A DNA stretch of 64,000 nt from Myxococcus sp. CA023. GTDB taxonomy: Bacteria; Myxococcota; Myxococcia; Myxococcales; Myxococcaceae. The stretch lies in assembly GCF_010998615.1 (NCBI RefSeq), contig NZ_JAAEAH010000002.1, positions 1 to 64,000 of the forward strand, read 5' to 3'. Positions 16,099 through 23,505 of the stretch are shown here, in pieces. The notes under the pieces were generated by a model that saw only the letters and a program-made list of their open reading frames with translations, did not search any database and was not told the origin of the DNA. Numbering within the stretch: position 1 is the stretch's first letter; each line of letters opens with the position of its first letter. The position numbers and the translations under genes are program-made.

Positions 16099-17346
16099 AT
16101 GCTTCGTGGCATTCGCAGGTCCATGTTCTGTGCGCTCGGCCTCATGGCCGCAGCGTGTGGTGGTGACGGTTCACACGCCCAGGAAGAGCCACCCGTCCAG
16201 GTCGTCCCGGAAGCGTGGCTGGGCGAGGCCGCGGGCGCCGAGCTCCCACACCTGGAGGCCCTGGGCGATGTCCGCATGCTGAAGGACGTGAACGCGGAGG
16301 CGTTGTTCCGCGAAGCCTCGGCACGCCAGCCCGCGGGAAGCACGCGCGCCGCGGCGGAGGCACCGGCCCGGCCGTCCACGGAGCTCTCCTTCATTGGCAT
16401 CGACGTGAAGAACAACAAGGCCTACCGCCTGCGCACCGACGCGGCCAACCTGGGCCGCGTGGCTGAGGAGCTGGCGCGGCGCGGGCTCAACGGCGCCTCG
16501 CGCGGCACGCTGGATGACGCCGCGCGGTTGGAGCCGGTGAACAGCGATGAGGCCCTGACCTCCGGAACGGTCTCCGGCCAGACGTGGAGCAACGGCGTGG
16601 ACACGCGCATCCGCATGGGCCTCACGGATGGCTATGCCACGAACTCGTGGCCCTATCGGACCATCGGCCACCTGAGCGCCGGATGTTCGGGTGCGCTCGT
16701 GGGCCGCCGCGTCGTCGTCACCGCCGCGCACTGCGTCGTCAGCGCGTACAGCGGGTGGAACCCCATCTTCAACACCTTCACCGCTCGCCGCGACGGCGCC
16801 ACCGCGCCGTGGGGCGTCCAGGACGCCATCTGGTACTGGGTGCCGGAGGGCTACATCAACGGCTCCTGCAACAGCGTCGCCAGCTGCAACCGCCACGACG
16901 TCGCCATCATGGTGCTCGAGGACGACTTCCCGAACGGCCACCCGGGCTGGATGGGGCACTGGAACGCGTCCACGGACACGCTCAAGACGTGGTCCACGTT
17001 CATGCGCGGCTACCCCGGCTGCGGCCACGTGGCGGCCCCCGCGAGTTGCACGGCGCGCACGCTGTACGGCGACACCCAACAGTGCAAGACGGGCAACGCC
17101 TACAGCCCGGACGCGGACGGCTGGCACCAGGAAATCGAAATCGGCTGCGACGGAAGCCCGGGCCAGAGCGGCTCGCCCATCTACTCGTACGACGCGCCCG
17201 TCTCAGGTCCGGTCGTGGTGGGCCAGTACAACCAGTACTACTGCGACGCCACGGGCTGCGCGGGCAACGCCTTCCCGAACAGGATGGGGCACCTGACGCC
17301 CTCGTGGAACAACTCCATCAGCTACTTCAAGTCGCTCTATCCGTAA
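16099..17346 (+). CDS. Trypsin-like secreted serine protease
   Basis: A 415-residue lipoprotein-type precursor (LGLMAAACGG) with a propeptide-like region (to about residue 160) and a chymotrypsin-fold protease domain. The catalytic triad is visible: His211 in 'VVTAAHCVV', Asp267 in 'RHDVAIMVL' and Ser357 in 'GSPGQSGSPI'. The triad spacing and 'GQSGSP' in place of 'GDSGGP' recall V8/glutamyl-endopeptidase-type enzymes. Several paired cysteines suggest disulfides. The ATG at 16099 follows a GGGGGGAA binding site. It may act in extracellular protein degradation or prey digestion; cleavage specificity is not clear from sequence. Confidence 0.88.
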   Translation: MLRGIRRSMFCALGLMAAACGGDGSHAQEEPPVQVVPEAWLGEAAGAELPHLEALGDVRMLKDVNAEALFREASARQPAGSTRAAAEAPARPSTELSFIGIDVKNNKAYRLRTDAANLGRVAEELARRGLNGASRGTLDDAARLEPVNSDEALTSGTVSGQTWSNGVDTRIRMGLTDGYATNSWPYRTIGHLSAGCSGALVGRRVVVTAAHCVVSAYSGWNPIFNTFTARRDGATAPWGVQDAIWYWVPEGYINGSCNSVASCNRHDVAIMVLEDDFPNGHPGWMGHWNASTDTLKTWSTFMRGYPGCGHVAAPASCTARTLYGDTQQCKTGNAYSPDADGWHQEIEIGCDGSPGQSGSPIYSYDAPVSGPVVVGQYNQYYCDATGCAGNAFPNRMGHLTPSWNNSISYFKSLYP

Positions 17347-17498
17347 GTGACGCTCCGGGACGCGCGTCCGTGGCAGGGGGGCGCGTCCCGCGGCCGTAAT
17401 GAAGCGTAATGAAGGGGACTGAATGGTCCCCGGGACCTCCCGTCAGAAGGAGCAAGACGACGAAACAGGGCCACGGTGGCCATGAACGGGAGGCAGTC

Positions 17499-18062
17499 AT
17501 GCGTGGAAAGCTGATGCGGGTGCTTGTGGTCATCGCGATGTCCATCGGAAGCCCGGTCCTCGCGCAGGGCGTGCATGGCGCCTCCGGAATCCAGGCCCCC
17601 AACAACACCCAGGCCTGGGCACGGGGCGGCAGCGTGGATTCCGCGCGGCAGCGTGCGGAGAACGAGCGACTGGAGCGGGAACGACAGGCCCGCATCGAAC
17701 GCGAGAAGAAGGCGCGACTGGAGCGGGAACGGCAGGCCCGCCTGGAGCGCGAGCGCCAGGAGCGGGAACGGCAGGCCCGCCTGGAGCGCGAGCGCCAGGA
17801 GCGCGAACGCATCGCCCGCCTGGAGCGCGAGCGCCAGGAGCGCGAACGCATCGCCCGCTTGGAGCGCGAGCGCCAGGAGCGCGAACGCATCGCCCGCTTG
17901 GAGCGTGAGCGGCAGGAGCGCGAACGCATCGCCCGCTTGGAGCGCGAGCGCCAGGAGCGCGAACGCATCGCCCGCTTGGAGCGTGAGCGGCAGGAGCGCT
18001 CACGCTGGAACCGCGACAATCCCATGCACGGGCGCTCCGCGAGCAACTCCCGGCGCGGATAG
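17499..18062 (+). CDS. Exported Arg/Glu-rich helical repeat protein
   Basis: A 187-residue protein with a cleavable signal peptide (hydrophobic core, then VLAQ near residue 19). After about 45 residues of ordinary sequence, residues about 50-170 are almost entirely Arg, Glu, Gln, Leu, Ala and Ile, including near-identical 13-residue repeats (ARLERERQERERI) encoded by 39-bp tandem units. The regular alternation of E and R four residues apart, with little heptad hydrophobicity, predicts a stable single alpha-helix (ER/K type) rather than a coiled coil. GGGAGGCAGTC precedes the ATG. A spacer or stalk role in the envelope is inference; I recognise no family. Confidence 0.7.
   Translation: MRGKLMRVLVVIAMSIGSPVLAQGVHGASGIQAPNNTQAWARGGSVDSARQRAENERLERERQARIEREKKARLERERQARLERERQERERQARLERERQERERIARLERERQERERIARLERERQERERIARLERERQERERIARLERERQERERIARLERERQERSRWNRDNPMHGRSASNSRRG
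17736..18001 (+). repeat. 39-bp tandem repeat array inside the ER-rich gene
   Basis: About 6.8 units of a 39-bp sequence begin at 17736, 17775, 17814, 17853, 17892, 17931 and 17970. The first unit differs in having GGGAACGGCAG at its end. Units at 17892 and 17970 share the variant GAGCGTGAGCGG, suggesting duplication of a two-unit block. The period is a multiple of three, so copy-number change keeps the frame. Confidence 0.95.
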
Positions 18063-18431
18063 GCTCCAGCGCATCCGCCCCACGGACAGCACCCGTGGGG
18101 TGGCCGCTTCAGTCGCGCATCCGCGCAACCCAGCGGAGGAGCAGGTCCACGCCGTGCCGGACCACCTCCTCCGTGGCGAGCGATTCGTGGCGCGCATGGC
18201 GCGGCCCGCTCCTTGCCCGGCATGACGGCCGGTGCACGAGCTCCACGCGCTCAACCCACGCGCCACCACGGCTTGCAGGAACTTGCTGTGCCTGACAGCT
18301 GCTTGCGCCTTTCAGCGGTGAACCCGAGTCAAGCGCGCCAGCCCACCAGTGACGGCTTCCGTGCGCTCCACTGCCCCCGGGGGTCGTTCCGCGTCGAAAG
18401 GCCCCGACAGAATAATGAGGCGCCCACGCAC
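18063..18431. other. 369-bp intergenic region with one hairpin
   Basis: No convincing gene is seen here. The left end carries a terminator-like hairpin (18075-18103). The right end holds 'AGAATAATGAGG' shortly before the histidine kinase start, AT-rich for this genome and a possible -10 region. Open frames in the middle show the codon pattern of shadows and have no binding sites. Confidence 0.5.
18075..18103 (+). terminator. Hairpin after the ER-repeat gene
   Basis: CCCCACGG (18078-18085) pairs with CCGTGGGG (18093-18100) around a 7-nt loop, and the stem can extend to 11 bp with one G-T pair. It lies 13 nt past the stop codon. There is no T-run, so termination may need Rho or the stem alone. 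Confidence 0.6.
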
Positions 18432-19865
18432 ATGGTGAGGACGATGCCTCCATCCGACGCCGCAACTCTCGGGAGCAGCCGCCGGCAGCCTGCCAGCGAA
18501 ACACCCGTCGGGTATCCCCTGGAGCATGACCACACGGTCCAGTTCTATGAGGACGAGGCAATCGTCATCGACATCGTCGAGGCCTACATCACGGGCGGGC
18601 TCGAACGAGGAGACCCGCTCGTCATCATCGCCCAGGCGAGCCACCGGCAGCAGCTCATCGCGCGGCTGGTGGCCGCGGGCGTGGACACCGCGGCGGCCAT
18701 CTCGAGCGGGCAGCTCACCCTGCTCGATGCCCGTGAGACACTGACGCGCTTCATGGTGGGGGGACGCCCGAACTGGGAGCGCTTCCGCGAAGTCATCGGC
18801 ACCGTGATTGAGCACAGCCTCGCGGCCGCGCGCCCCGGCGCCAAGGTACGCGCCTACGGCGAGATGGTGGATGTCCTCTGCCTGGATGGGATGCCGGACG
18901 TGGCGGTGGAGTTGGAGGCACTGTGGAATGACCTCAGCGTGCTGTACCCCCTGTCCCTCCTGTGCACCTACGCCATCGGTCACTTCGGCCAGGCGGCGCA
19001 CGCGCGGCCCTTCCTCGATGTCTGCAAGGCGCACGCACACGTCATTCCCACCGAGCGCTACACACGGCTCGCGGATACGGAAGGACGGCTGCGAGAGGTC
19101 AGCCTCCTCCAGCAGCGCGCCCAGGCACTGGAGGCGGAAGTCCAGCAGCGGCGGCAGGCGGAGCAGGCCCTGCGCGAGGCCCTCCATCGCCGGGATGAAT
19201 TCCTGGCCCTGGCCGGTCACGAGCTGAAGACGCCCCTGACCGCACTCCAGCTCCAACTCCAATCACTCCCCTCCGCGGCGGCGCGGAAGGATGGTAGCGG
19301 ACGCCTGCTGGAGCGGCTGGACAAGGCCATCCGCCATACCGAGCGGCTCGCCACGCACATCGACGGGTTGCTCGACGTCTCCCGCATAGGAGAGGGCCAG
19401 GTGCCCTTGATGATGGAGCCGCTCGACCTGTCGCGGCTCGTCCGGGACACGGTTGCCCGCGCCATGACTCCGGCGGCCGAGGCGGACTGTCCCATCCAGT
19501 TGATGGCGGAGGTCCCTGTCGAAGGCGTGTGGGACCCGCTGCGGATTCAGCAGGTGGTGGGCAACCTCCTGGTCAATGCCTTCAAGTACGGCAAGGGCCG
19601 TCCCATCGAGGTGCGGGTGGACGGCGCACCGGACCACGCGCGCATCATCGTGAGAGACCACGGCATCGGCATTGCCTCCGAGCACCAGGAGCGCATCTTC
19701 CACCGCTTCGAACGCGCCGTTCCCTCGAGCGCCTTTGGAGGGCTGGGTCTGGGGCTCTACGCGGCCCGCCAGGTCGTGGTGGCGCACGGCGGCACCCTCC
19801 GCGTGGAGAGCGAGTTGGGCCAGGGCGCCACCTTCATCGTGGAGTTGCCCTACCGTCCGCAGTAG
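18432..19865 (+). CDS. MEDS-domain sensor histidine kinase
   Basis: A 477-residue soluble kinase. An N-terminal MEDS domain (about residues 30-190; 'HTVQFYEDEAIVIDIVEAYI' then 'GLERGDPLVIIA') resembles the DcmR-type sensory fold. A short coiled coil (about 215-250) leads into HisKA with the H-box 'LALAGHELKTPL'. A HATPase domain follows with N-box 'NLLVNAFKYGKG', G1 'DHGIGIASEHQERIF' and G2 'GGLGLGLYAARQ'. No membrane segments or receiver domain are present. The partner response regulator is not adjacent. The start is uncertain: ATG at 18432 or 18444; a longer frame from 18213 is disfavoured because the extra sequence is not domain-like. Confidence 0.88.
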   Translation: MVRTMPPSDAATLGSSRRQPASETPVGYPLEHDHTVQFYEDEAIVIDIVEAYITGGLERGDPLVIIAQASHRQQLIARLVAAGVDTAAAISSGQLTLLDARETLTRFMVGGRPNWERFREVIGTVIEHSLAAARPGAKVRAYGEMVDVLCLDGMPDVAVELEALWNDLSVLYPLSLLCTYAIGHFGQAAHARPFLDVCKAHAHVIPTERYTRLADTEGRLREVSLLQQRAQALEAEVQQRRQAEQALREALHRRDEFLALAGHELKTPLTALQLQLQSLPSAAARKDGSGRLLERLDKAIRHTERLATHIDGLLDVSRIGEGQVPLMMEPLDLSRLVRDTVARAMTPAAEADCPIQLMAEVPVEGVWDPLRIQQVVGNLLVNAFKYGKGRPIEVRVDGAPDHARIIVRDHGIGIASEHQERIFHRFERAVPSSAFGGLGLGLYAARQVVVAHGGTLRVESELGQGATFIVELPYRPQ

Positions 19866-19878
19866 CGCGGCGGCGGGC

Positions 19879-21060
19879 TCAAATCCAGAAGGCCATGTCG
19901 CGTTCGGCGTCCTCGGGCCCCGCGCCCTGGCCGCCCTCCCGCAGCCAGCGGCGATACGCCTCGATGTCGGCGTGGTGCAGGTCCGCCTCCGTGCCGGAGT
20001 AGACGCCTCCACCCGGGCCGTCCAGCAGGGCCTCGCGCTGGATGTCCATGATGACCACGTCCTGCTGGATGACCTGCCGCGTGTACCACCGCACCAGCGG
20101 CATGATGGAGCGTCCCACCAGCGCACCGGGGACATCCACCGGCAACCGATAGCTGATGGCCGTGTAGACGAGGCTGTCCGTGGGCCCGATGGGCGTGCAC
20201 TGCGAGTTGATGACGAAGCCGTGCTCGCCCCACAGGTAGTCCACGCGCGTGACATTGGGGACGTAGAACTTGTCAGTGTGGAGCAGCGGCAGTCCGCGCG
20301 GATTGAAGAGCCGGCCCAGGCCCGTGACGGTGTCCTGTGCCTGCTTGTACGTCACCAACACGCTGCCCGCCGTGCGCCGCACCGTCGCCGGCACTCGCTT
20401 GCTGGCGGGCCTGCGGAACCAGCCCGGATGCACGAAGAGCGTGTGCGGGACGTCCATGAAATTCTCGACGAGGTTCGTCACCCCGTTCGCGAAGCGCGTC
20501 ACCATGAAGTAGACGGTCCACCCCTCCTGGTCCCAGTAGGGCACGCGGAATGGCGCGGACCGCGCGGGCTCGGCGCCGCCCATGTAGACGAAGACAAGGC
20601 CATCCTGTTCCAGGATGGGAAAGCGCGTCAGGCGTCCCAGCGCGCAAGGCGCGGTCGCCAGTCCCTCCCGCGCGCAGGCGTCGGCGTCGAGCAACTCACT
20701 TCGCTGCGAGGGCCCCAACGAGGGCACCTCCACCACGGCGCCCGACGCGTCGTAGACCCAGCCGTGATACGGGCAGCCGATGCGGCCATCGAAGACCGCG
20801 CCCCGGGACAGCCGCGCGTTGCGGTGCAGACACCTGTCCCGGAGAGCGGTGGGCTGCCCATGTACGTCACGGAAGAGGACCACCCCCGTGCCGAAGAGAG
20901 TCCGCGCCAGGGGCTCGCCTGGCTTCAGTTCGGTGGAGAGACACGCGACGTACCAGAAGTCCTTCAGCGCGCCACAGCGCGCGAGGTCGGCTTCGGCTTC
21001 CAGGTCCACGTTGGGGGCGGGCGAGGTGTCGCGCGAATGCAGGCGCAGTGGCGGTCTCAT
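19879..21060 (-). CDS. Rieske [2Fe-2S] oxygenase (PaO/VanA-like)
   Basis: A 393-residue oxygenase. The Rieske cluster ligands are C-x-H ... C-x-x-H, visible as 'DRCLHRN' and 'GCPYHGWVYD' (about residues 70-95). The mononuclear iron region is 'NFMDVPHTLFVHP', which supplies the Asp/His-His facial triad. The size and order match single-component-type oxygenases such as pheophorbide/chlorophyllide oxygenases and VanA demethylases, which need a separate reductase; none is adjacent. The ATG overlaps the stop of the GH3-family gene by 4 nt, so this is the last gene of a four-gene operon. Substrate unknown, probably the product or precursor handled by the GH3-type ligase. Confidence 0.88.
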   Translation of the reverse strand: MRPPLRLHSRDTSPAPNVDLEAEADLARCGALKDFWYVACLSTELKPGEPLARTLFGTGVVLFRDVHGQPTALRDRCLHRNARLSRGAVFDGRIGCPYHGWVYDASGAVVEVPSLGPSQRSELLDADACAREGLATAPCALGRLTRFPILEQDGLVFVYMGGAEPARSAPFRVPYWDQEGWTVYFMVTRFANGVTNLVENFMDVPHTLFVHPGWFRRPASKRVPATVRRTAGSVLVTYKQAQDTVTGLGRLFNPRGLPLLHTDKFYVPNVTRVDYLWGEHGFVINSQCTPIGPTDSLVYTAISYRLPVDVPGALVGRSIMPLVRWYTRQVIQQDVVIMDIQREALLDGPGGGVYSGTEADLHHADIEAYRRWLREGGQGAGPEDAERDMAFWI

Positions 21061-22724
21061 GCGGCGGCTCCGGAGAAATGGTCCGACCAGCCCGTCAGGC
21101 GGTGCAGGTCCACGGGCTTGATGTCGCCCGCGCGCTGGCCCAGCGCAACGCAGCGAGCCTCGTAGCGGCGAGCCCCGTCCGCCACGCGCACGGCACGCAC
21201 CGGACCGAGCTGTCCCAGGGCTCGCGCGTAGCGGTAGTGGTGTCCCTCGCAGAGGGCGTGCTCCACGGCCTCCGCGGCGGCGACGAGCCGTGGGGCGGGG
21301 GCGTCCGTCTCCAGGAACAAGACGTAGGACGGCGCGGGAGTCCACTCGGGCGCCAGCATGGAGAAGCCGGGGCGCGCGCCGCCAAAGAAGTCCGGAAGCA
21401 CGGCATCCAGCACGGCCCCCACGCGCGTGCCGGCGAGCTTCTCGCCCACCAGGTCACAAACGGCGTCCGCTCGGCCGACGAAGCGAAGGCAGGGCGTCGC
21501 GTGTTGGAAGCCCTCCACGCGGACCAGGTCGCCCAGGCGGTAGCGCAGCAGGCCGCCCGAGGTGGACAACAGCACCGTGTACGTGCGGCCCTGCTCCAGC
21601 TCGTGTGCGAGGCGAGGTCGCGAGGTGGGCTGCTCGCTGTCGATGAACTCGAAGAAGTGGCTGCGCACCGCGAGCACGGGGGCCGGCGCATCGAAGAGGG
21701 GCACTGTGACGACGCCCTCCGTGGCCAGCAGCCCCTTGCCCTGCACCTCCACGCCCGGAAAGCGGCGGCATGCGGCGGGAAGCGCGTGGGCTGCCTGTGC
21801 GTCCGTCCACATGCTGAGAAGCGACAGTCGAGGCCACAACGCGCGAGCGCTCCAGCCACCTCGCAGCACCTCACGCAGCAGCGAAGCCCGCTCCGGGCGC
21901 GGAGAGAAGCGCATCCGGGCCAGCACCGCTTGCATCGCGGCTTCACCGTGCGCGGCGCCGGACGCAGGCGGCCGGCAGCGCCCTCGCGTCAGGTCATCGG
22001 CCAGTCGCTCCCCGTGCCGCTCCAGCGCGTCCATGAGGAGCGTGAGAAAGCTGGGGTTCCACACGCTGATGAGAGACAGGTCCTCGCGGGCGACGAGATG
22101 CCAGAGCGTCACGTAGCGGCAGGACTCCACATCCGGCAATGCCCCCACTTCACCGGGCACCGCGAAGATGCGGGACAACAAGGGGCGCAGCACGCGCGAG
22201 AAGTAGGCGCTGTCCTCCGCGCTGCCCACGGGAATGCCGCCCGCCGTGCGGGCCTGCTTTCGCGCCAGTGGGGAGATGGACCAGTAGCTGGCGCCCTCGC
22301 GCAACGCGGGCCGGCGGTGGAGCAACTCGAAGAGCATGGGGGCCAGGGCGCGCTGGAACTCGGACAGGAGGCCGCGCGTCATGGGCACCCGCTTGCTGGC
22401 GCCCGAGGAGCCTCCAGAGAGTTCGAAGCGCAGCACCGGCTCACGCGTGAGCACCCGGGCCTCGCCCGCGGCGATGCGCTCCACGTCCGGAGCCAGCGCG
22501 TCCGGTGTCACCCACGGCACGGCGGCCTGGAAGTCACGGGCGTCGCGGATGCGGTGGAAGCCAGGAATGCGCTCCGCCTGCACGCTGCCCGCGGCCGAAC
22601 GAAGCACCCGCTGCAGACACACCGCCTGCGCGGCCTCGGGGTCGCGCAAGGCCCGGTAGAAGCGCAGCGCGGAGGGAGCGAGCACGGCCCGCAGGCCGCC
22701 CAGCGGCAGGGAGGGAGCACTCAC
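21057..22724 (-). CDS. GH3-family (auxin-responsive promoter type) acyl-adenylating ligase
   Basis: A 555-residue protein of the GH3 family. The ATP-binding motif 'LSGGSSGASKRVPMT' lies near residue 105. 'SLISVWNPSFLTLLMDALE', the late 'YRLGDLVRVEGF' and 'FVGRADAVCDLVGEKL' are also family-typical. Plant GH3 enzymes adenylate acyl acids such as indole-acetate or jasmonate and transfer them to amino acids; bacterial members are found mainly in biosynthetic or uncharacterised loci. The start is taken as GTG at 22724, 7 nt after the upstream stop and preceded by GAGG; GTG at 22751 is an alternative. It is the third gene of a compact operon ending with the Rieske oxygenase. Confidence 0.85.
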   Translation of the reverse strand: MSAPSLPLGGLRAVLAPSALRFYRALRDPEAAQAVCLQRVLRSAAGSVQAERIPGFHRIRDARDFQAAVPWVTPDALAPDVERIAAGEARVLTREPVLRFELSGGSSGASKRVPMTRGLLSEFQRALAPMLFELLHRRPALREGASYWSISPLARKQARTAGGIPVGSAEDSAYFSRVLRPLLSRIFAVPGEVGALPDVESCRYVTLWHLVAREDLSLISVWNPSFLTLLMDALERHGERLADDLTRGRCRPPASGAAHGEAAMQAVLARMRFSPRPERASLLREVLRGGWSARALWPRLSLLSMWTDAQAAHALPAACRRFPGVEVQGKGLLATEGVVTVPLFDAPAPVLAVRSHFFEFIDSEQPTSRPRLAHELEQGRTYTVLLSTSGGLLRYRLGDLVRVEGFQHATPCLRFVGRADAVCDLVGEKLAGTRVGAVLDAVLPDFFGGARPGFSMLAPEWTPAPSYVLFLETDAPAPRLVAAAEAVEHALCEGHHYRYARALGQLGPVRAVRVADGARRYEARCVALGQRAGDIKPVDLHRLTGWSDHFSGAAA

Positions 22725-22731
22725 GACGGCC

Positions 22732-23505
22732 TCATGTCCCCACGCGGACACCGGCGTGCCGCAGCCCTCGCCGGGCCCAGCCGCGAAGCTGTCCGGACAC
22801 GCTCCGCCCCAGCGCCAGGAAGAGGTCCCACCAACGAATCTCCACCAGACACACCAGCTCCTCGCCCTCGCCATGGCGCGGATTGCGCTCGGCGAAGAAG
22901 GCGATGTCGGGGTGCAGCGCCGCCGCGCGGTCGATGGGCGCGACGCCATCCCGCACGCGATAGTGCACGCCCTGGAAACGGAGCGTGCCCCGCGACGCGT
23001 CGTACTGCGCGCCGAACCAGCGGGCGGCCAGCGCGTGAAGGAAGTCGGCGCGTCCGGGAGGCGGCGTCCAGTCCCGCCGAGGCATCGTCCTGGGGAAGTA
23101 GTTCACCGCGAGCAGGTACGTCTTGAAGCCGGCGCTCAACAGCAGCCAGTGCACCGGCCGCAGGGGACGGCGGAGCTTGCGCGACAACACGAAGCGCCCG
23201 AAGCACACCTGCAACACCTTGTGGCCCCACCAGTCGGGGTGGATGACCGTGTCGCCCGAATACACCACCTCCACCCGCTGCCCGCCCGCGAGTTCCTCGG
23301 CGACGCGCAGCGTGCTGAAGCCCACCAACTCCCCGCCTCGCCGCGTGTGGAGGAGGATGACGTACTGCTTGGCATCCAAGTCCTCGGCGAAGCGCTCCGG
23401 CGACACGCCCGTGTAGCAGAGCTGCATCAGCGCCAGCATCTGCCCACGCTGCGCCTCCGTGAGCGCATCACGCCGCACCGTCGAACCCTTGAGCGGCGAC
23501 ATCAT
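22732..23505 (-). CDS. GNAT-like acyltransferase, operon with GH3 and Rieske genes
   Basis: A 257-residue protein with an N-terminal GNAT-like fold: 'LTEAQRGQMLALM', 'GGELVGFSTLRV', 'VVYSGDTVIHPDWWGHKVLQVCF' (the region where acetyl- or acyl-CoA usually binds). The C-terminal half is rich in Arg, Trp and His and is not obviously part of a standard GNAT domain. It overlaps the upstream RnfD/FG-GAP gene by 4 nt and is followed 7 nt later by the GH3-type gene, so translation is probably coupled. The domain call is weak; the acceptor is unknown. It could modify the same small molecule as the ligase and oxygenase downstream. Confidence 0.6.
   Translation of the reverse strand: MMSPLKGSTVRRDALTEAQRGQMLALMQLCYTGVSPERFAEDLDAKQYVILLHTRRGGELVGFSTLRVAEELAGGQRVEVVYSGDTVIHPDWWGHKVLQVCFGRFVLSRKLRRPLRPVHWLLLSAGFKTYLLAVNYFPRTMPRRDWTPPPGRADFLHALAARWFGAQYDASRGTLRFQGVHYRVRDGVAPIDRAAALHPDIAFFAERNPRHGEGEELVCLVEIRWWDLFLALGRSVSGQLRGWARRGLRHAGVRVGT

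Noticed and set aside
17736-18001. Regular 39-bp repeats as a possible CRISPR array
   Set aside because: Repeats are contiguous, have no unique spacers and keep one reading frame; they encode the ER-rich helix.
20550-23126. 858-codon open frame on the plus strand opposite the GH3 and Rieske genes
   Set aside because: Arg/Pro/Ala-rich low-complexity translation antisense to clear enzymes; a compositional shadow.
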